DNA of 64,000 bases, taken from NCBI RefSeq assembly GCF_947500265.1, contig NZ_CANMRN010000002.1:310001-374000 (forward strand). The letters run 5' to 3'. Each line of letters starts with the position of its first letter. Position 1 is the stretch's first letter. The notes beneath the pieces are model-generated. The model did not search any database. It was given only the letters and a program-made list of their open reading frames with translations, and was not told the origin of the DNA. Made by a program: the position numbers and the translations under genes. Of this stretch, positions 18,705 to 28,091 are shown piece by piece. This DNA is from an uncultured Psychrobacter sp. (GTDB taxonomy: Bacteria; Pseudomonadota; Gammaproteobacteria; Pseudomonadales; Moraxellaceae).

Positions 18705-19631
18705 ATGGCATGGCAACAACTGCATTTACAATGCGAAAAATCAAACGTCGACTTGGCTGAAGCGCTTTTATTAGAAGCAGGCGCCTTATCAATAGCTTTA
18801 GACGATGCGGGCGATCAACCTTTGTTTGAGCCACTTCCAGGTGAATCACCGCTTTGGGATGAGGTGATACTAACAGGGCTATTTGATGCGACTACTGATG
18901 CTGGTAGTCGTCAAGCGGTTGAGCAATTAAGTCATGAAATTGCTGCACAAGTACAGGCTACTCGTATTTGGCTAACAGCTGTTGATGATAAGGACTGGGA
19001 ACGCGAATGGATGAGCAACTATCATCCTATCGAATGTGCTAATGACTTATGGATTGTGCCTGACTGGCTAACGCCGCCTAACCCTGAAGCCACCAATATC
19101 ATTATGGACCCAGGCTTGGCATTTGGTACTGGCTATCATGCTACGACTCGCCTGTGCCTAGACTGGCTAACAGAGCAAGACCTAACAGATAAAGTGGTTA
19201 TCGACTATGGTTGTGGTTCAGGCATTCTAGGGATTGCTGCTTTGCTATTGGGTGCACGTCAGGTATATGCAGTCGATATTGACCCTCAGGCGGTACTTGC
19301 TACCAATCAGAATGCGGTACGCAACAATGTGGGCGACCGTTTGCAGGCATTTTTGCCAGAAGAATTTACAGAGTATTGCTCGCAACATGATGTGCTGCCT
19401 GTAGAAGTGATTGTTGCCAATATTTTAGCAAAGCCGCTTATTGGTTTAGCGCCTTACTTTGCAACACTGATTGCGCCAAAGGGCCGTATCGTATTGGCAG
19501 GTTTGATTGAGTCGCAAACTGAGCAAGTCACTGAAGCTTATCAGCCATATTTTGCACTGGATCCTAAGCATGCTTTTACTGCGCAAGAAGACCAACACTG
19601 GCAGCGTTTATCAGGTACATTTACCAGCTAG
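18705..19631 (+). CDS. prmA: Ribosomal protein L11 methyltransferase
   Basis: PrmA transfers methyl groups from S-adenosylmethionine to amino groups of ribosomal protein L11. The 308-residue length is typical. An N-terminal L11-recognition domain (WQQLHLQCEKSNVDLAEALLLEAGALSIALDD) precedes the methyltransferase fold with VIDYGCGSGILGIAAL (the SAM-binding loop), VYAVDIDPQAV and the ANILAKPLI motif. In many gammaproteobacteria prmA precedes dusB and fis; here a zinc-ribbon gene and fis follow, with no dusB. The start at 18705 follows AAGG upstream at moderate spacing. Confidence 0.95.
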   Translation: MAWQQLHLQCEKSNVDLAEALLLEAGALSIALDDAGDQPLFEPLPGESPLWDEVILTGLFDATTDAGSRQAVEQLSHEIAAQVQATRIWLTAVDDKDWEREWMSNYHPIECANDLWIVPDWLTPPNPEATNIIMDPGLAFGTGYHATTRLCLDWLTEQDLTDKVVIDYGCGSGILGIAALLLGARQVYAVDIDPQAVLATNQNAVRNNVGDRLQAFLPEEFTEYCSQHDVLPVEVIVANILAKPLIGLAPYFATLIAPKGRIVLAGLIESQTEQVTEAYQPYFALDPKHAFTAQEDQHWQRLSGTFTS

Positions 19632-19803
19632 CAACATTTAATTACATCTGTTACGATAGAGGGCAGTCAAATGTTATGTGTTTGACGCCACTCTGTCTTT
19701 GCCCATAATTCATCGAAATTAAATAAGTAAAATGAGTATTGTGGGCAGCTATTGGTGAGTGGCTAAGCGGTATTGATAACCATACTTTTTTGGATTCACC
19801 TCT

Positions 19804-21066
19804 ATGACCACGCCAATAAAAACCCAATGCCCCCATTGCCAAGCTTGCTATAGCGTTAAACAAACTCAACTAAATCAAGTCAATGCTACCATCAGCTGTG
19901 ATCGGTGCCAGCAAAGTTTTTTGGTCAATAAACATCTTGTGGTAAATTCTGAGGTCATTCAAAAACCAACACCACAAAAAAATATTCCTGCTCAACAAAA
20001 AGCTCAAACTCAACCAATTTCGAACGAGAAAAAAGCGAATATTAGTAGCAATCAGCATAAACCTCAAAATATTCAGAAGCCCTCCATAACTTCAACCAAC
20101 AAGAAAAAATCATCTGATACTTTGATTCATGATGACTTAATCTATGATGATATGGATATAGATGAGCCAGAAGAAAATGTTCAAGAGTATGACTCTTTAG
20201 ATAGTATGGATGCATGGTTAACCGAAGCAAGTAATACCAATTCTAGCGTAGCAACCACAGAAAAACCAAAAGCGCCCCTTTCTAAAGAAACTATCAAAAG
20301 CTCTAATTCATCAATCAAGAAACCATCTACTAGTACAATATCAGCATCCTCATCAACACAAGACATGCTTAGCTCGGCAGCGGCCAATGATATTCATGCC
20401 AATGTTGAGAGTACTGATAACAATTCGTGGCTGCAAAAACTATTAGAAGAACAAAATCAAGACGAAGAAACACCACCAGACGATACAGACTTATCACAGC
20501 TTCTATCCGATATGGGAGTACCCGTTAAAGATGAAGACCCTGCTGCCGACGATCGTTTAAGAAAAACACAGCTACCGTTTGCACCAACCCAAACGACACG
20601 TTCAATTGCATCACTATTATGGATATTAGGTTGTTTGGTCTTAGCACTGCTACTCGTGGCTCAGTATGTTATTTTTAACTTAGCAAATTTAGTCAAAAAC
20701 CCAGCCTATGCTCAGCGTCTCCAATCGATCTGCTCTGTCGCTGCCTGCAGCTTGCCCAGTGCAGACTTATCAGCGCTTATCATCAGTAATACCTTTCATA
20801 GAAGCAGTCAGATTAAAACTGCTGGTACATTTAGCGATATAGGCGCTACTCTAAGTAATAGCAGCCCGCAACCACAACTATACCCCAATGTAAAAATAAG
20901 CGTTTATGGTAAAGATCAGCTAATTGGAGAGTTTATTGCAGATCCAAACGATTATTTATTAGGCAAGCAAAGTCAGTTAGCTGCCAATACAGATAGACAG
21001 CTATTATTTACTATCCCTGTGGCTAATGCACAAATTCGCGAAATCACTATGAACGCTCTTTATTAA
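19804..21066 (+). CDS. Zinc-ribbon/DUF3426 membrane protein
   Basis: This 420-residue protein begins with an MJ0042-type zinc ribbon (C9, C12, C32, C35). A long polar, Ser/Asp/Gln-rich stretch with disordered character follows (about 40-255), then one membrane helix (about 266-290), then an extracytoplasmic DUF3426 domain (KNPAYAQRLQSIC onward) with a beta-rich C-terminus. This order, zinc ribbon inside and DUF3426 outside, is common for proteins encoded beside prmA/fis in pseudomonads and acinetobacters; their role is unknown. It is preceded by prmA and followed by fis. Function is not assigned. Confidence 0.85.
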   Translation: MTTPIKTQCPHCQACYSVKQTQLNQVNATISCDRCQQSFLVNKHLVVNSEVIQKPTPQKNIPAQQKAQTQPISNEKKANISSNQHKPQNIQKPSITSTNKKKSSDTLIHDDLIYDDMDIDEPEENVQEYDSLDSMDAWLTEASNTNSSVATTEKPKAPLSKETIKSSNSSIKKPSTSTISASSSTQDMLSSAAANDIHANVESTDNNSWLQKLLEEQNQDEETPPDDTDLSQLLSDMGVPVKDEDPAADDRLRKTQLPFAPTQTTRSIASLLWILGCLVLALLLVAQYVIFNLANLVKNPAYAQRLQSICSVAACSLPSADLSALIISNTFHRSSQIKTAGTFSDIGATLSNSSPQPQLYPNVKISVYGKDQLIGEFIADPNDYLLGKQSQLAANTDRQLLFTIPVANAQIREITMNALY

Positions 21067-21244
21067 AGTAGGGTGTCATATATAGATAAGCGTGAGTAGA
21101 AAACACACCGTAAATTCACTTTCAATTAAACCGTGATAGCCAAGATAACGATGAATCTATCAGCGCTAGGCGATATTAATTTGATATACTATGGTTCTGA
21201 CCCTTCACAATCAGAATTTTTCTTCATCTCAAGGATATTATTTT

Positions 21245-21607
21245 ATGGCACCTCATGCACAGCATAATGCCAATCATTTTGCTAAAAGCTCTGAGCACCC
21301 TGCCGATTATAATAAAGACGAATACCAACCACCTACGCACGGCTTTGATTTTGCTAGTCAAAACTATACAAATAGTGTGCAGCAACCTCTACGAGTTCAT
21401 GTAGAGCGTGTGGTACGTCAGTACTTTGCGATGCTAGGAGATGAGATGCCTACTGATTTATATGAGCTGATTTTAAAGCAAGTCGAAGAACCTCTCTTAT
21501 CTGTCGTCCTAGAAAAAACAAGAGGTAACCAAACCAAATGTGCTCAGATATTAGGCCTAAATCGAGGCACCTTGCGCAAAAAAATGAAAACCTATGATTT
21601 AATGTAG
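21245..21607 (+). CDS. fis: DNA-binding protein Fis
   Basis: Fis is a nucleoid protein that bends DNA and activates rRNA and other growth-phase promoters. The C-terminal half is well preserved: PLRVHVERVVRQYFAMLGDE and the helix-turn-helix TRGNQTKCAQILGLNRGTLRKKM. From ATG 21245 (AAGGA 9 bases upstream) the protein has 120 residues, longer than the 98 of E. coli because of a polar N-terminal lead. An ATG at 21191 in the same frame lacks a ribosome site and is not preferred. The gene precedes purH, as in Pseudomonas. Confidence 0.93.
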   Translation: MAPHAQHNANHFAKSSEHPADYNKDEYQPPTHGFDFASQNYTNSVQQPLRVHVERVVRQYFAMLGDEMPTDLYELILKQVEEPLLSVVLEKTRGNQTKCAQILGLNRGTLRKKMKTYDLM

Positions 21608-21712
21608 CATTGTTATATGAGCTTACCCATCATTGACTATCATTATGTATGGCAATCAAACGTTCGTCGCTTTATCTATCATGATACGGCATACCATTGT
21701 CATCATCACCTT

Positions 21713-21739
21713 GCCAGACGTTTACGTCAGGCTTTTTTT
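21713..21739 (+). terminator. Terminator-like hairpin just before purH
   Basis: GCCAGACG, loop TTTA, CGTCAGGC (one A-A mismatch) and seven Ts form a compact intrinsic-terminator shape. It ends only 14 bases before the purH start, leaving no room for a promoter after it. It may end fis transcripts with readthrough into purH, or act as an attenuator. Confidence 0.65.
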
Positions 21740-21753
21740 ATGGAAAATTTCTT

Positions 21754-23334
21754 ATGAGTACAACCCCACTTGCCCTACTATCGGTCTCCGATAAGTCTAA
21801 TATCGTCGAGTTTGCTCAAGGCCTTCTCAAAGCAGGTTTTGGTTTATTATCTACTGGCGGTACTTATCGTCTGCTCACAGAAAACAACGTCAATGTGACT
21901 GAAGTATCAGATTACACAGGCTTTCCTGAAATGATGGATGGCCGTGTTAAAACGCTGCATCCTAAGATTCATGGTGGCATCTTAGGACGCCGCGGTACAG
22001 ACGATGCAGTAATGAGTGATCATGCGATCGAACGTATCGACTTAGTCGTCGTGAACTTATATCCGTTTGCTGAAACGATCGCACGTGCTGACGTAACTAT
22101 GAACGACGCTATCGAAAACATCGATATTGGTGGCCCTACCATGGTACGTTCAGCAGCGAAAAACCACGCTCATGTAGGTATCGTCACTGATCCAGCTGAT
22201 TATGACCGTGTACTTAACGCCTTAGATGGTGGCACCGAACTGACAACCGCTTTGCGTTATGACTTGGCAGTAAAGGCGTTTGAGCATACTGCACAGTACG
22301 ACGGTATGATTGCCAACTTCTTAGGTAGCCGTGTCAACGAAACTCAAGAACCAGAAAACTTCCCACGTACATTCAATGTACAGCTTGAAAAAGCACAAGA
22401 CCTACGCTACGGTGAAAACCCGCATCAAAACGCGGCTTTCTATACTGAAAACCAGCCTTTAAAAAGCAAACAAGCTTCAATCGCAACGGCTAAGCAGTTA
22501 CAAGGCAAAGCGCTATCTTATAACAACATCGCTGATACCGATGCTGCGCTTGAGTGCGTTAAAGCTTTCAGCGCGCCTGCTTGCGTTATCGTTAAGCATG
22601 CCAACCCTTGCGGTGTTGCGGTTGATAATGACCAAGTAGCTGCTTATCGTACTGCTTTTAGCACCGATCCTGAATCGTCTTTCGGCGGTATCATCGCATT
22701 CAACCGTCCGTTGACGCTTGCTGCTGCAAAAGCCATTATCGACAATCAGTTCGTAGAAGTAATCATTGCGCCTAGTATCGAAGACGGTGTACTTGAAGCG
22801 ACAGCCACTAAGAAAAACGTACGCGTATTGGTATGCGGCGAGCTACCAGCACCAGATCAGCGTGATATTCAACTTGACTATAAACGCGTTAACGGTGGCT
22901 TACTGGTACAAGAGCAAGACCTTGGTTTAATCACGGCTAACGACCTAAAAATCGTCACTGATGTACAACCAACTGAAGCGCAAGTGGCAGATCTACTGTT
23001 CAGCTGGAACGTGGCAAAATACGTTAAATCTAATGCCATTGTCTATGCAAAAGGCCAACGTACTATCGGTGTTGGCGCAGGCCAAATGAGCCGCGTTAAC
23101 TCAGCACGTATTGCTGCTATCAAAGCAGAACATGCTGGACTAGCAACTGAAGGTGCTGTTATGGCATCAGATGCGTTCTTCCCTTTCCGTGATGGCATCG
23201 ACAATGCTGCTGAAGTAGGTATTTCTGCTATCATTCAGCCAGGTGGCTCTATGCGTGATGACGAGACCATTGCTGCTGCTAATGAGCATGGTATCGCGAT
23301 GGTATTTACTGGCATGCGCCATTTCCGCCATTAA
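21754..23334 (+). CDS. purH: Bifunctional AICAR formyltransferase/IMP cyclohydrolase
   Basis: PurH performs the last two steps of IMP synthesis: formylation of AICAR with 10-formyl-tetrahydrofolate, then ring closure. The 526 residues start [16 protein letters not shown], with the cyclohydrolase domain first ([30 protein letters not shown]) and the transformylase domain after about 200 ([26 protein letters not shown], and [14 protein letters not shown]). It ends [11 protein letters not shown], as usual. The frame is open further upstream to a TTG, but that crosses the hairpin and gives an unrelated sequence, so ATG 21754 is chosen although its ribosome site is weak. Confidence 0.97.
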   Translation: MSTTPLALLSVSDKSNIVEFAQGLLKAGFGLLSTGGTYRLLTENNVNVTEVSDYTGFPEMMDGRVKTLHPKIHGGILGRRGTDDAVMSDHAIERIDLVVVNLYPFAETIARADVTMNDAIENIDIGGPTMVRSAAKNHAHVGIVTDPADYDRVLNALDGGTELTTALRYDLAVKAFEHTAQYDGMIANFLGSRVNETQEPENFPRTFNVQLEKAQDLRYGENPHQNAAFYTENQPLKSKQASIATAKQLQGKALSYNNIADTDAALECVKAFSAPACVIVKHANPCGVAVDNDQVAAYRTAFSTDPESSFGGIIAFNRPLTLAAAKAIIDNQFVEVIIAPSIEDGVLEATATKKNVRVLVCGELPAPDQRDIQLDYKRVNGGLLVQEQDLGLITANDLKIVTDVQPTEAQVADLLFSWNVAKYVKSNAIVYAKGQRTIGVGAGQMSRVNSARIAAIKAEHAGLATEGAVMASDAFFPFRDGIDNAAEVGISAIIQPGGSMRDDETIAAANEHGIAMVFTGMRHFRH

Positions 23335-23353
23335 ACAATCACCTATTAATTTA

Positions 23354-23406
23354 AGACTGGGATTAGTCGCAGCAGCTGTATTTATTAATGCGACTAATCC
23401 CAGTCT
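23354..23406. repeat. Perfect 18-bp inverted repeat after purH
   Basis: AGACTGGGATTAGTCGCA (23354-23371) and its exact reverse complement (23389-23406) enclose a 17-base loop. There is no T-run, and a normal terminator follows separately, so the first hairpin is not needed for termination. It starts 20 bases after the purH stop. Confidence 0.85.
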
Positions 23407-23444
23407 ATATAATATTCGTGATAATTATCGTTAAAGCATCTCTC

Positions 23445-23484
23445 AAAAAAAAGCCACTGTATCAATTGATACGGTGGCTTTTTT
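23445..23484. terminator. Bidirectional terminator between purH and ppiD
   Basis: An A-run, GCCACTGTATCA, two-base centre, TGATACGGTGGC and a T-run give a 12-bp stem with one G-U pair. It would serve both converging genes. Confidence 0.93.
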
Positions 23485-23513
23485 ACGTCTAAAAATAAGA
23501 ATCTAGCAAATAC

Positions 23514-25388
23514 TTAGCGTCCTTGCGCGTTTGCCATATTGCTTTCATTAATCTCAACCGTATACACCATACGTAGATAATCTAAATAGTCTTGCAACTG
23601 GTCTTGGCCTAAATTGTCACGAATAATACTGGCTGTTTGCGCTCTTTGCATATCAGACAGTGGTGACTGCTGTTCAGTTTTAATACGGTCTCCAACCAGT
23701 AGCGTTGCACCCATCTCAGTCTCACTAGCAATCGCGACGACGCCATTATCAGCGGCTTGCTGACTAAAGGCCAATCCGCGCTCTTTGTCCGTTAGCTGCG
23801 TCGTTTGACGGTTAATCTCACCCAGTGCTTGGAAGCTTACCGATTGCTTACTCATATCAGCTGGCGTCTTGATACCAGCAGCCAATGCTTTAGCGTCTTT
23901 TAAAGCTAATGCTGTCGCTTTCTGCTGACGAAGTATTTGAGTAATTCTTGGAGTTGCATTTGCTAGAGCAAGCGTCTTAGTAGGACGATAATTGCTTGGC
24001 TGTAACCATACGGTACCGTTGCCAATTTCTACGCCCGCCGTTACCGCTTGATCTTGAATAGTAAACTCATCAAATGCCTGTTTAACCACTGCTGGCTGCG
24101 GTAGTGCAGACTTATTATTTACTTTACGATAATCTTTGATACGCTTTAGACTGACGTTTTCTTGCTGTGCAATATCTTCGATACTGAAACCATCTGCTGC
24201 CAAATCATTAATTGATGTCACTTTATCAGCATAGATTTCCTGACGTTTATATTCTTTTGCTTTTGCAGTCAACTCTTCACGCATACTGTCTAGGCTTGGA
24301 ATCTTTTTACCATTGTCTTCAGTGACCGTAAATATCTGATAACCAAAGCTGGTTTTGATAGGTGCAGTCACATCACCAACGCTCAACCCTTCTAGTGCCT
24401 CTTGTACAGTATCTGCATCACTGCCAAACACTGACGGATTAAAGCGTCCGATATCACCACCTGTTTCACCTGATGGATCGTCCGACTCTGCTTTAGCAAG
24501 CGCAGCAAACGCTTCACCTTTATTCAGACGTGCTTTCACTTTGTCGGCTCGTGTCTTAGCATCTTTACCAGTAAACAGAATCTGACTGACTTTACGCTCA
24601 TCAGTAGCCGAAATGCTTTGCTTATACGCTTCATACTGCTGCTGCAATTCTTCTGTGGTTACTTCATCAACCTTGATAGTTTGCGGGCTAAGCTGGATAT
24701 ACGCCAAGTCAACCATCGCTGCACTTTTCAATGTGTCTTTGTTAGCATCATAGTAAGACTGAATGTCTGTTTTGCTAAGCTTAACTTTGTCAGCATAGTC
24801 CTGCCAATTAAAGCGGTGTACCCAAACGTTGCGCGACTCAAGTTGCAAATCAATTAATTGACTGACCGCTTGCATAGGATAGACAGCCGTCCCAACGATA
24901 CTGGCGTTTAATTGATCCAAGCTTAACTGATTGCGAAATTCTGCAAATAGCTGGTTTTTGGTCATGCCGCGCTGACGCAAGAAGTTTGAGAACTGATCAT
25001 TTGAAAAGTTACCCTCTGCATCTTGGAATATTTCTTCTTGACGCAGTAGGCGATTGATCGTGTCGTCAGAGACTGTCATACCAAGCTTACCTGCTTGCTG
25101 CTCTAACAACGTACGGTCGATTAGACCTTTTAATACTTGCTCATGAAGCACATCTTCATTCAACAAGCTGGCATCTTCGACTTGCTCTAGCACTTCAGAA
25201 CGACGGCTATTGACAGCAGTTTGATACTCGGACAGTCCTACGCTTGCCTCACCTACCTGCGCAATCTGGTTGGGATCGACGTTGCCGCCAAAATAGCTTT
25301 CGACACCCAAGAGAGCGAGCGGCGATAGGCATAAAATCAATAAAATGCGACCTGGCCAGCTTTTTAAGAAATCGCGCAATTTATCCAT
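23514..25388 (-). CDS. ppiD: Periplasmic folding chaperone/peptidyl-prolyl isomerase PpiD
   Basis: PpiD is a membrane-anchored periplasmic chaperone that meets proteins leaving the Sec channel. The 624 residues show a cytoplasmic start MDKLRDFLKSWPGR, one membrane helix (about 14-32), a SurA-type N-terminal chaperone region (VGLSEYQTAVNSRRSEVL...), a parvulin domain (about 260-355: ERKVSQILFTGKDAKTRA, GGDIGRFNPSVFG, SFGYQIFTV) and a long C-terminal region. It follows hupB on the same strand, the same order as in E. coli. A terminator lies between hupB and ppiD, so ppiD probably has its own promoter. Confidence 0.92.
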   Translation of the reverse strand: MDKLRDFLKSWPGRILLILCLSPLALLGVESYFGGNVDPNQIAQVGEASVGLSEYQTAVNSRRSEVLEQVEDASLLNEDVLHEQVLKGLIDRTLLEQQAGKLGMTVSDDTINRLLRQEEIFQDAEGNFSNDQFSNFLRQRGMTKNQLFAEFRNQLSLDQLNASIVGTAVYPMQAVSQLIDLQLESRNVWVHRFNWQDYADKVKLSKTDIQSYYDANKDTLKSAAMVDLAYIQLSPQTIKVDEVTTEELQQQYEAYKQSISATDERKVSQILFTGKDAKTRADKVKARLNKGEAFAALAKAESDDPSGETGGDIGRFNPSVFGSDADTVQEALEGLSVGDVTAPIKTSFGYQIFTVTEDNGKKIPSLDSMREELTAKAKEYKRQEIYADKVTSINDLAADGFSIEDIAQQENVSLKRIKDYRKVNNKSALPQPAVVKQAFDEFTIQDQAVTAGVEIGNGTVWLQPSNYRPTKTLALANATPRITQILRQQKATALALKDAKALAAGIKTPADMSKQSVSFQALGEINRQTTQLTDKERGLAFSQQAADNGVVAIASETEMGATLLVGDRIKTEQQSPLSDMQRAQTASIIRDNLGQDQLQDYLDYLRMVYTVEINESNMANAQGR

Positions 25389-25745
25389 AGTTATCTCTGC
25401 TTTATTAACCTATATTGATGAAAAACCATTGTAATACTGTTACGAGCTGTTGAGTGCAACCTGTCAATATCAGTACTATTTAAGCTAGCAATGGTAAGAG
25501 TAAGAGTAAGAGCGTATGCATTTTATAGTAAAAAACAAAATTTACTAAAGAAATCTGACTTAAATGACACACCTATCGCGCGCCCTATGATACGTGATTT
25601 TTCATGCAGACTCAAAATATTCACGACGCATGATACAAACTATAGCGATAAAAAAAGCACCTAAATATTAGGTGCTCTCTTCAATGGTTAGCTCATTACT
25701 TCAGCTATAGACCACCGACTATCATTTTACGCTTAAAAAGGCGGC
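25389..25745. other. ppiD-hupB intergenic region
   Basis: These 357 bases contain the hupB terminator at 25650-25678 and, between it and ppiD, AT-rich DNA that should hold the ppiD promoter. No other gene or repeat was recognised. Confidence 0.4.
25650..25678 (-). terminator. hupB terminator
   Basis: Read on the minus strand: AGCACCT, AT-rich loop, AGGTGCT, then a run of seven Ts. It lies about 70 bases past the hupB stop. Confidence 0.88.
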
Positions 25746-26018
25746 TTAGTTCAAGCGCTCTTTTAAGTTTTTACCAGCTTTGAAGCTTGGTACTTTGCTT
25801 GCTGGAATGCTTAGCTCTTCGCCAGTCTTAGGGTTGCGACCAGTGCGTGCTTTGCGATCTTTTACACTGAAAGTACCAAAGCCAACTAATGAGATGCTAT
25901 CGCCAGCTTCTAGCGCTTCGCCAACACTTTCCATAACAGCGTTTAGTGCATCACCAGCTTGGGTTTTATTTAGACCACTTTTGTCTGCGATGCTATCAAT
26001 TAATTCTGACTTATTCAT
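25746..26018 (-). CDS. hupB: DNA-binding protein HU (beta type)
   Basis: HU is a small dimeric nucleoid protein that bends DNA without much sequence preference. The 90 residues, [22 protein letters not shown]..., include [29 protein letters not shown], the arm that inserts into DNA, and end in the typical [12 protein letters not shown] 26018 has GAAGGA 7 bases upstream; a longer in-frame reading lacks family similarity. The position ahead of ppiD supports the hupB name. It is distinct from the IHF subunit gene at 45655. Confidence 0.96.
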   Translation of the reverse strand: MNKSELIDSIADKSGLNKTQAGDALNAVMESVGEALEAGDSISLVGFGTFSVKDRKARTGRNPKTGEELSIPASKVPSFKAGKNLKERLN

Positions 26019-26542
26019 AAAATTTCCTTCAAGTTTAAGGGGGTAATAAATGCTCACGCCAAGTATTGTAACGCTCTCATGGTGCTTACGCAATAAAAAC
26101 TACCTAACTGGCGCATTAACAGGTTCTTCTTTGTTATCGTCTTTATATCAAGGCAGCATAAGGAGCGCAAGCGATTTTACATATTTTTGTGCTCTATACT
26201 ACGTATTTGACACCTAATGTTACGCAAAGCGTTAGGAATTTATATATAAGTGGCTCTGCATAACTGAGACGATTGGCTTTCCTATTTTCTACGCTTTGAC
26301 AGATTTGTCAATTGCCGTCTGTGCATTGCTATGCATTAAGTTTGTATATTGCTGGTCATAAATAAGAGTGTCTTTATTGACTGCTAAATTGTAATGTAAT
26401 AATTTAGCCACTACAGAAACTAGCGTTACTTTTTATTATAAAGACGTTACTATAAGCAAAATATCACTGCAAGCCTTGGACAAATACAGACTTCTGTTTG
26501 CTCAATATCTAAAACTTGCTAAATAAAAAACGGATTACTTAC
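26019..26542. other. hupB upstream region
   Basis: These 524 bases separate two divergent genes and must hold both promoters. The stretch is AT-rich; I see no gene, RNA or strong repeat and no promoter that I can defend. Confidence 0.35.
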
Positions 26543-27187
26543 ATGAAGCGTTCTACGTTGTCTCACTCTTTTCTTAATATCATTTTAGTATTTATCGAGT
26601 CGGCGCTGACATTACTGTTACGTTTGGATCCTGAACTGCGTAAGGCCGCTTATCCGCTCGCCAAGCAAGGCACCGTGGTGGCGCTTCGCTTGTATTTACC
26701 GCATGTAGAAGTATTTGCCACCTTTAGTACCAAAGGCGTGTTACTAGATGCGCAACTGCCGATTGGTCGTAGTGAGCCTGACGTGGTTATCAATGCCTAC
26801 AGCATTCAAGTTATCAACGCCATCACCACTCATGATAGCGAAACCACCGAAAAGCTACAGATGCGCGGTGAGTCGATTCAAGTACAACTGGTCAAACAAT
26901 TTATTATGCAACTTGGGCTTGGCAGCTTGATTCAAGGTCTGATTAAAAAGATAAAAGGTGGCAAGACTAAAACCAAACCTACAGAAGCTGATCTGGAAGA
27001 AAAAAAGAACAACTACAAACTTCGTATTAAAGAACAGCAAACACAGATTAATACCTTGACCATTAAAAACCGTGAACTTGAAACAACCGTGAGAGAGCTT
27101 CAGAGCAAGCAAAAAACGTTGATGATTGTCACTGTTGTCGCCCTTGTGATTATGATCGGCTCAGTTATCGCACTATTGATGAATTAG
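26543..27187 (+). CDS. SCP2-like domain, coiled coil and C-terminal membrane anchor; unknown function
   Basis: The 214-residue protein starts MKRSTLSHSF with a hydrophobic segment (about 8-27). Residues about 40-125 (VALRLYLPHVEVFATFSTKG, EPDVVINAYSIQVINAI, LQMRGESIQVQLVKQF) have the spacing of SCP2-like lipid-binding domains such as that of ubiquinone factor UbiJ; this is a weak resemblance. A lysine-rich coiled coil (about 140-190) and a membrane helix (about 192-212) end the protein. ATG 26543 is chosen over an upstream TTG; no clear ribosome site is seen. There are no ubi genes nearby. It ends at its own terminator. Confidence 0.6.
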   Translation: MKRSTLSHSFLNIILVFIESALTLLLRLDPELRKAAYPLAKQGTVVALRLYLPHVEVFATFSTKGVLLDAQLPIGRSEPDVVINAYSIQVINAITTHDSETTEKLQMRGESIQVQLVKQFIMQLGLGSLIQGLIKKIKGGKTKTKPTEADLEEKKNNYKLRIKEQQTQINTLTIKNRELETTVRELQSKQKTLMIVTVVALVIMIGSVIALLMN

Positions 27188-27211
27188 TTTTGTTTCGCTG
27201 AATTACCTATA

Positions 27212-27256
27212 AATAAGCGTTCAATGTCTTCTATAGATATTGAACGCTTATTTTTT
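27212..27256 (+). terminator. Terminator of the SCP2-like gene
   Basis: AATAAGCGTTCAAT (27212-27225) and ATTGAACGCTTATT (27239-27252) form a perfect 14-bp stem followed by Ts. Confidence 0.9.
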
Positions 27257-27381
27257 ACTTCGTTAAATGTATCTGTAGCAGACAAATTAAGCTGCTTGTG
27301 TCTCACTCATATATCTCTTCTAAACATCATTGTTTTTATCAATTACAGCAATAAGCTTGATTAACCATTGAACCACACTTT

Positions 27382-27406
27382 AATCTTGACTAAATTACTC
27401 GGGATT
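27382..27406 (+). promoter_or_regulatory. Type 1 IscR-binding site over the isc promoter
   Basis: The 25 bases match the E. coli type 1 consensus (ATASYYGACTRWWWYAGTCRRSTAT) at 20 positions by my count, with the GACT core and the CGGG side intact. It covers the -35 box, where [2Fe-2S]-IscR would block transcription. Confidence 0.75.
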
Positions 27407-27415
27407 AAGTATAAT
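27386..27415 (+). promoter_or_regulatory. isc operon promoter
   Basis: TTGACT (27386-27391) and TATAAT (27410-27415) are 18 bases apart. The -10 is a perfect consensus. The transcript would begin about 160 bases before iscR. Confidence 0.75.
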
Positions 27416-27581
27416 TACCTTAATCGTTGCACACATCGGGTTAATCATCTGTTGTTCAATAACGATAAGACAAAACTTAGCTGACGTATTATTGGTTGCT
27501 CTTTTTATCTTATGAGCGCTGATTCAAACCTTTGCTAAGATCGTTGTTAAACATAAATGACATCAAGTTTGGAGATAACAC

Positions 27582-28091
27582 ATGCGTTTGACTACTCGGG
27601 GCAGATACGCTGTTACCGCATTATTAGATTTGGCATTACAGACCAGCCAACAAGACAGTGCTGTATCATTATCCGATATCGCCAAACGGCAATCGATTTC
27701 AATCTCGTACCTTGAACAGTTATTTTCTAAGCTCCGCAAACGTGGCCTTGTCACGAGTATTCGCGGTGCTGCAGGTGGTTATCACCTAGCTAAGCCATTG
27801 AATGAGATAGATGTGATGAGCATCATATCTGCGGTTGATGAGTCAGTAAACGCGATGCAGTGTGAAGGACGCGGTGACTGTCAAGGTGGTACAATGTGCC
27901 TAACTCACGATCTGTGGTGTGCACTATCAAATCATATCGAACAGTACTTGAAAAATATAACATTAGCGCAATTATTAGATATGGAAAACGTGCAGTCAGT
28001 CTCAGAGCGTCAGCACACCTCTACAAAAGATATTTCCATAAAAGACATTAATACTATTACTCTATCGAACAGCGAGGCAAACCCAGCATGA
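27582..28091 (+). CDS. iscR: Fe-S cluster-responsive regulator IscR
   Basis: IscR is a Rrf2-family repressor/activator that senses [2Fe-2S] supply and controls its own operon. The 169 residues begin [19 protein letters not shown], with the winged helix-turn-helix ([30 protein letters not shown]) and cluster ligands C94, C100, C106 with H109 as the likely fourth. The C-terminal tail after about 130 is variable. It overlaps iscS by 4 bases (ATGA), so the two are translationally coupled. The site at 27382-27406 supports self-repression. Confidence 0.97.
   Translation: MRLTTRGRYAVTALLDLALQTSQQDSAVSLSDIAKRQSISISYLEQLFSKLRKRGLVTSIRGAAGGYHLAKPLNEIDVMSIISAVDESVNAMQCEGRGDCQGGTMCLTHDLWCALSNHIEQYLKNITLAQLLDMENVQSVSERQHTSTKDISIKDINTITLSNSEANPA

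Larger units (their letters stand above)
27188..27581. other. Region upstream of iscR
   Basis: These 394 bases hold the terminator of the preceding gene (27212-27256) and the iscR promoter with its IscR-type site (27382-27415). The remaining leader of about 165 bases has no structure I can name. Confidence 0.5.

Noticed and set aside
21191..21244. Longer Fis from ATG 21191
   Set aside because: No ribosome site there; AAGGA precedes ATG 21245.
21697..21753. Longer PurH from TTG 21697
   Set aside because: The added residues are translated from the terminator-like hairpin and do not match the family.
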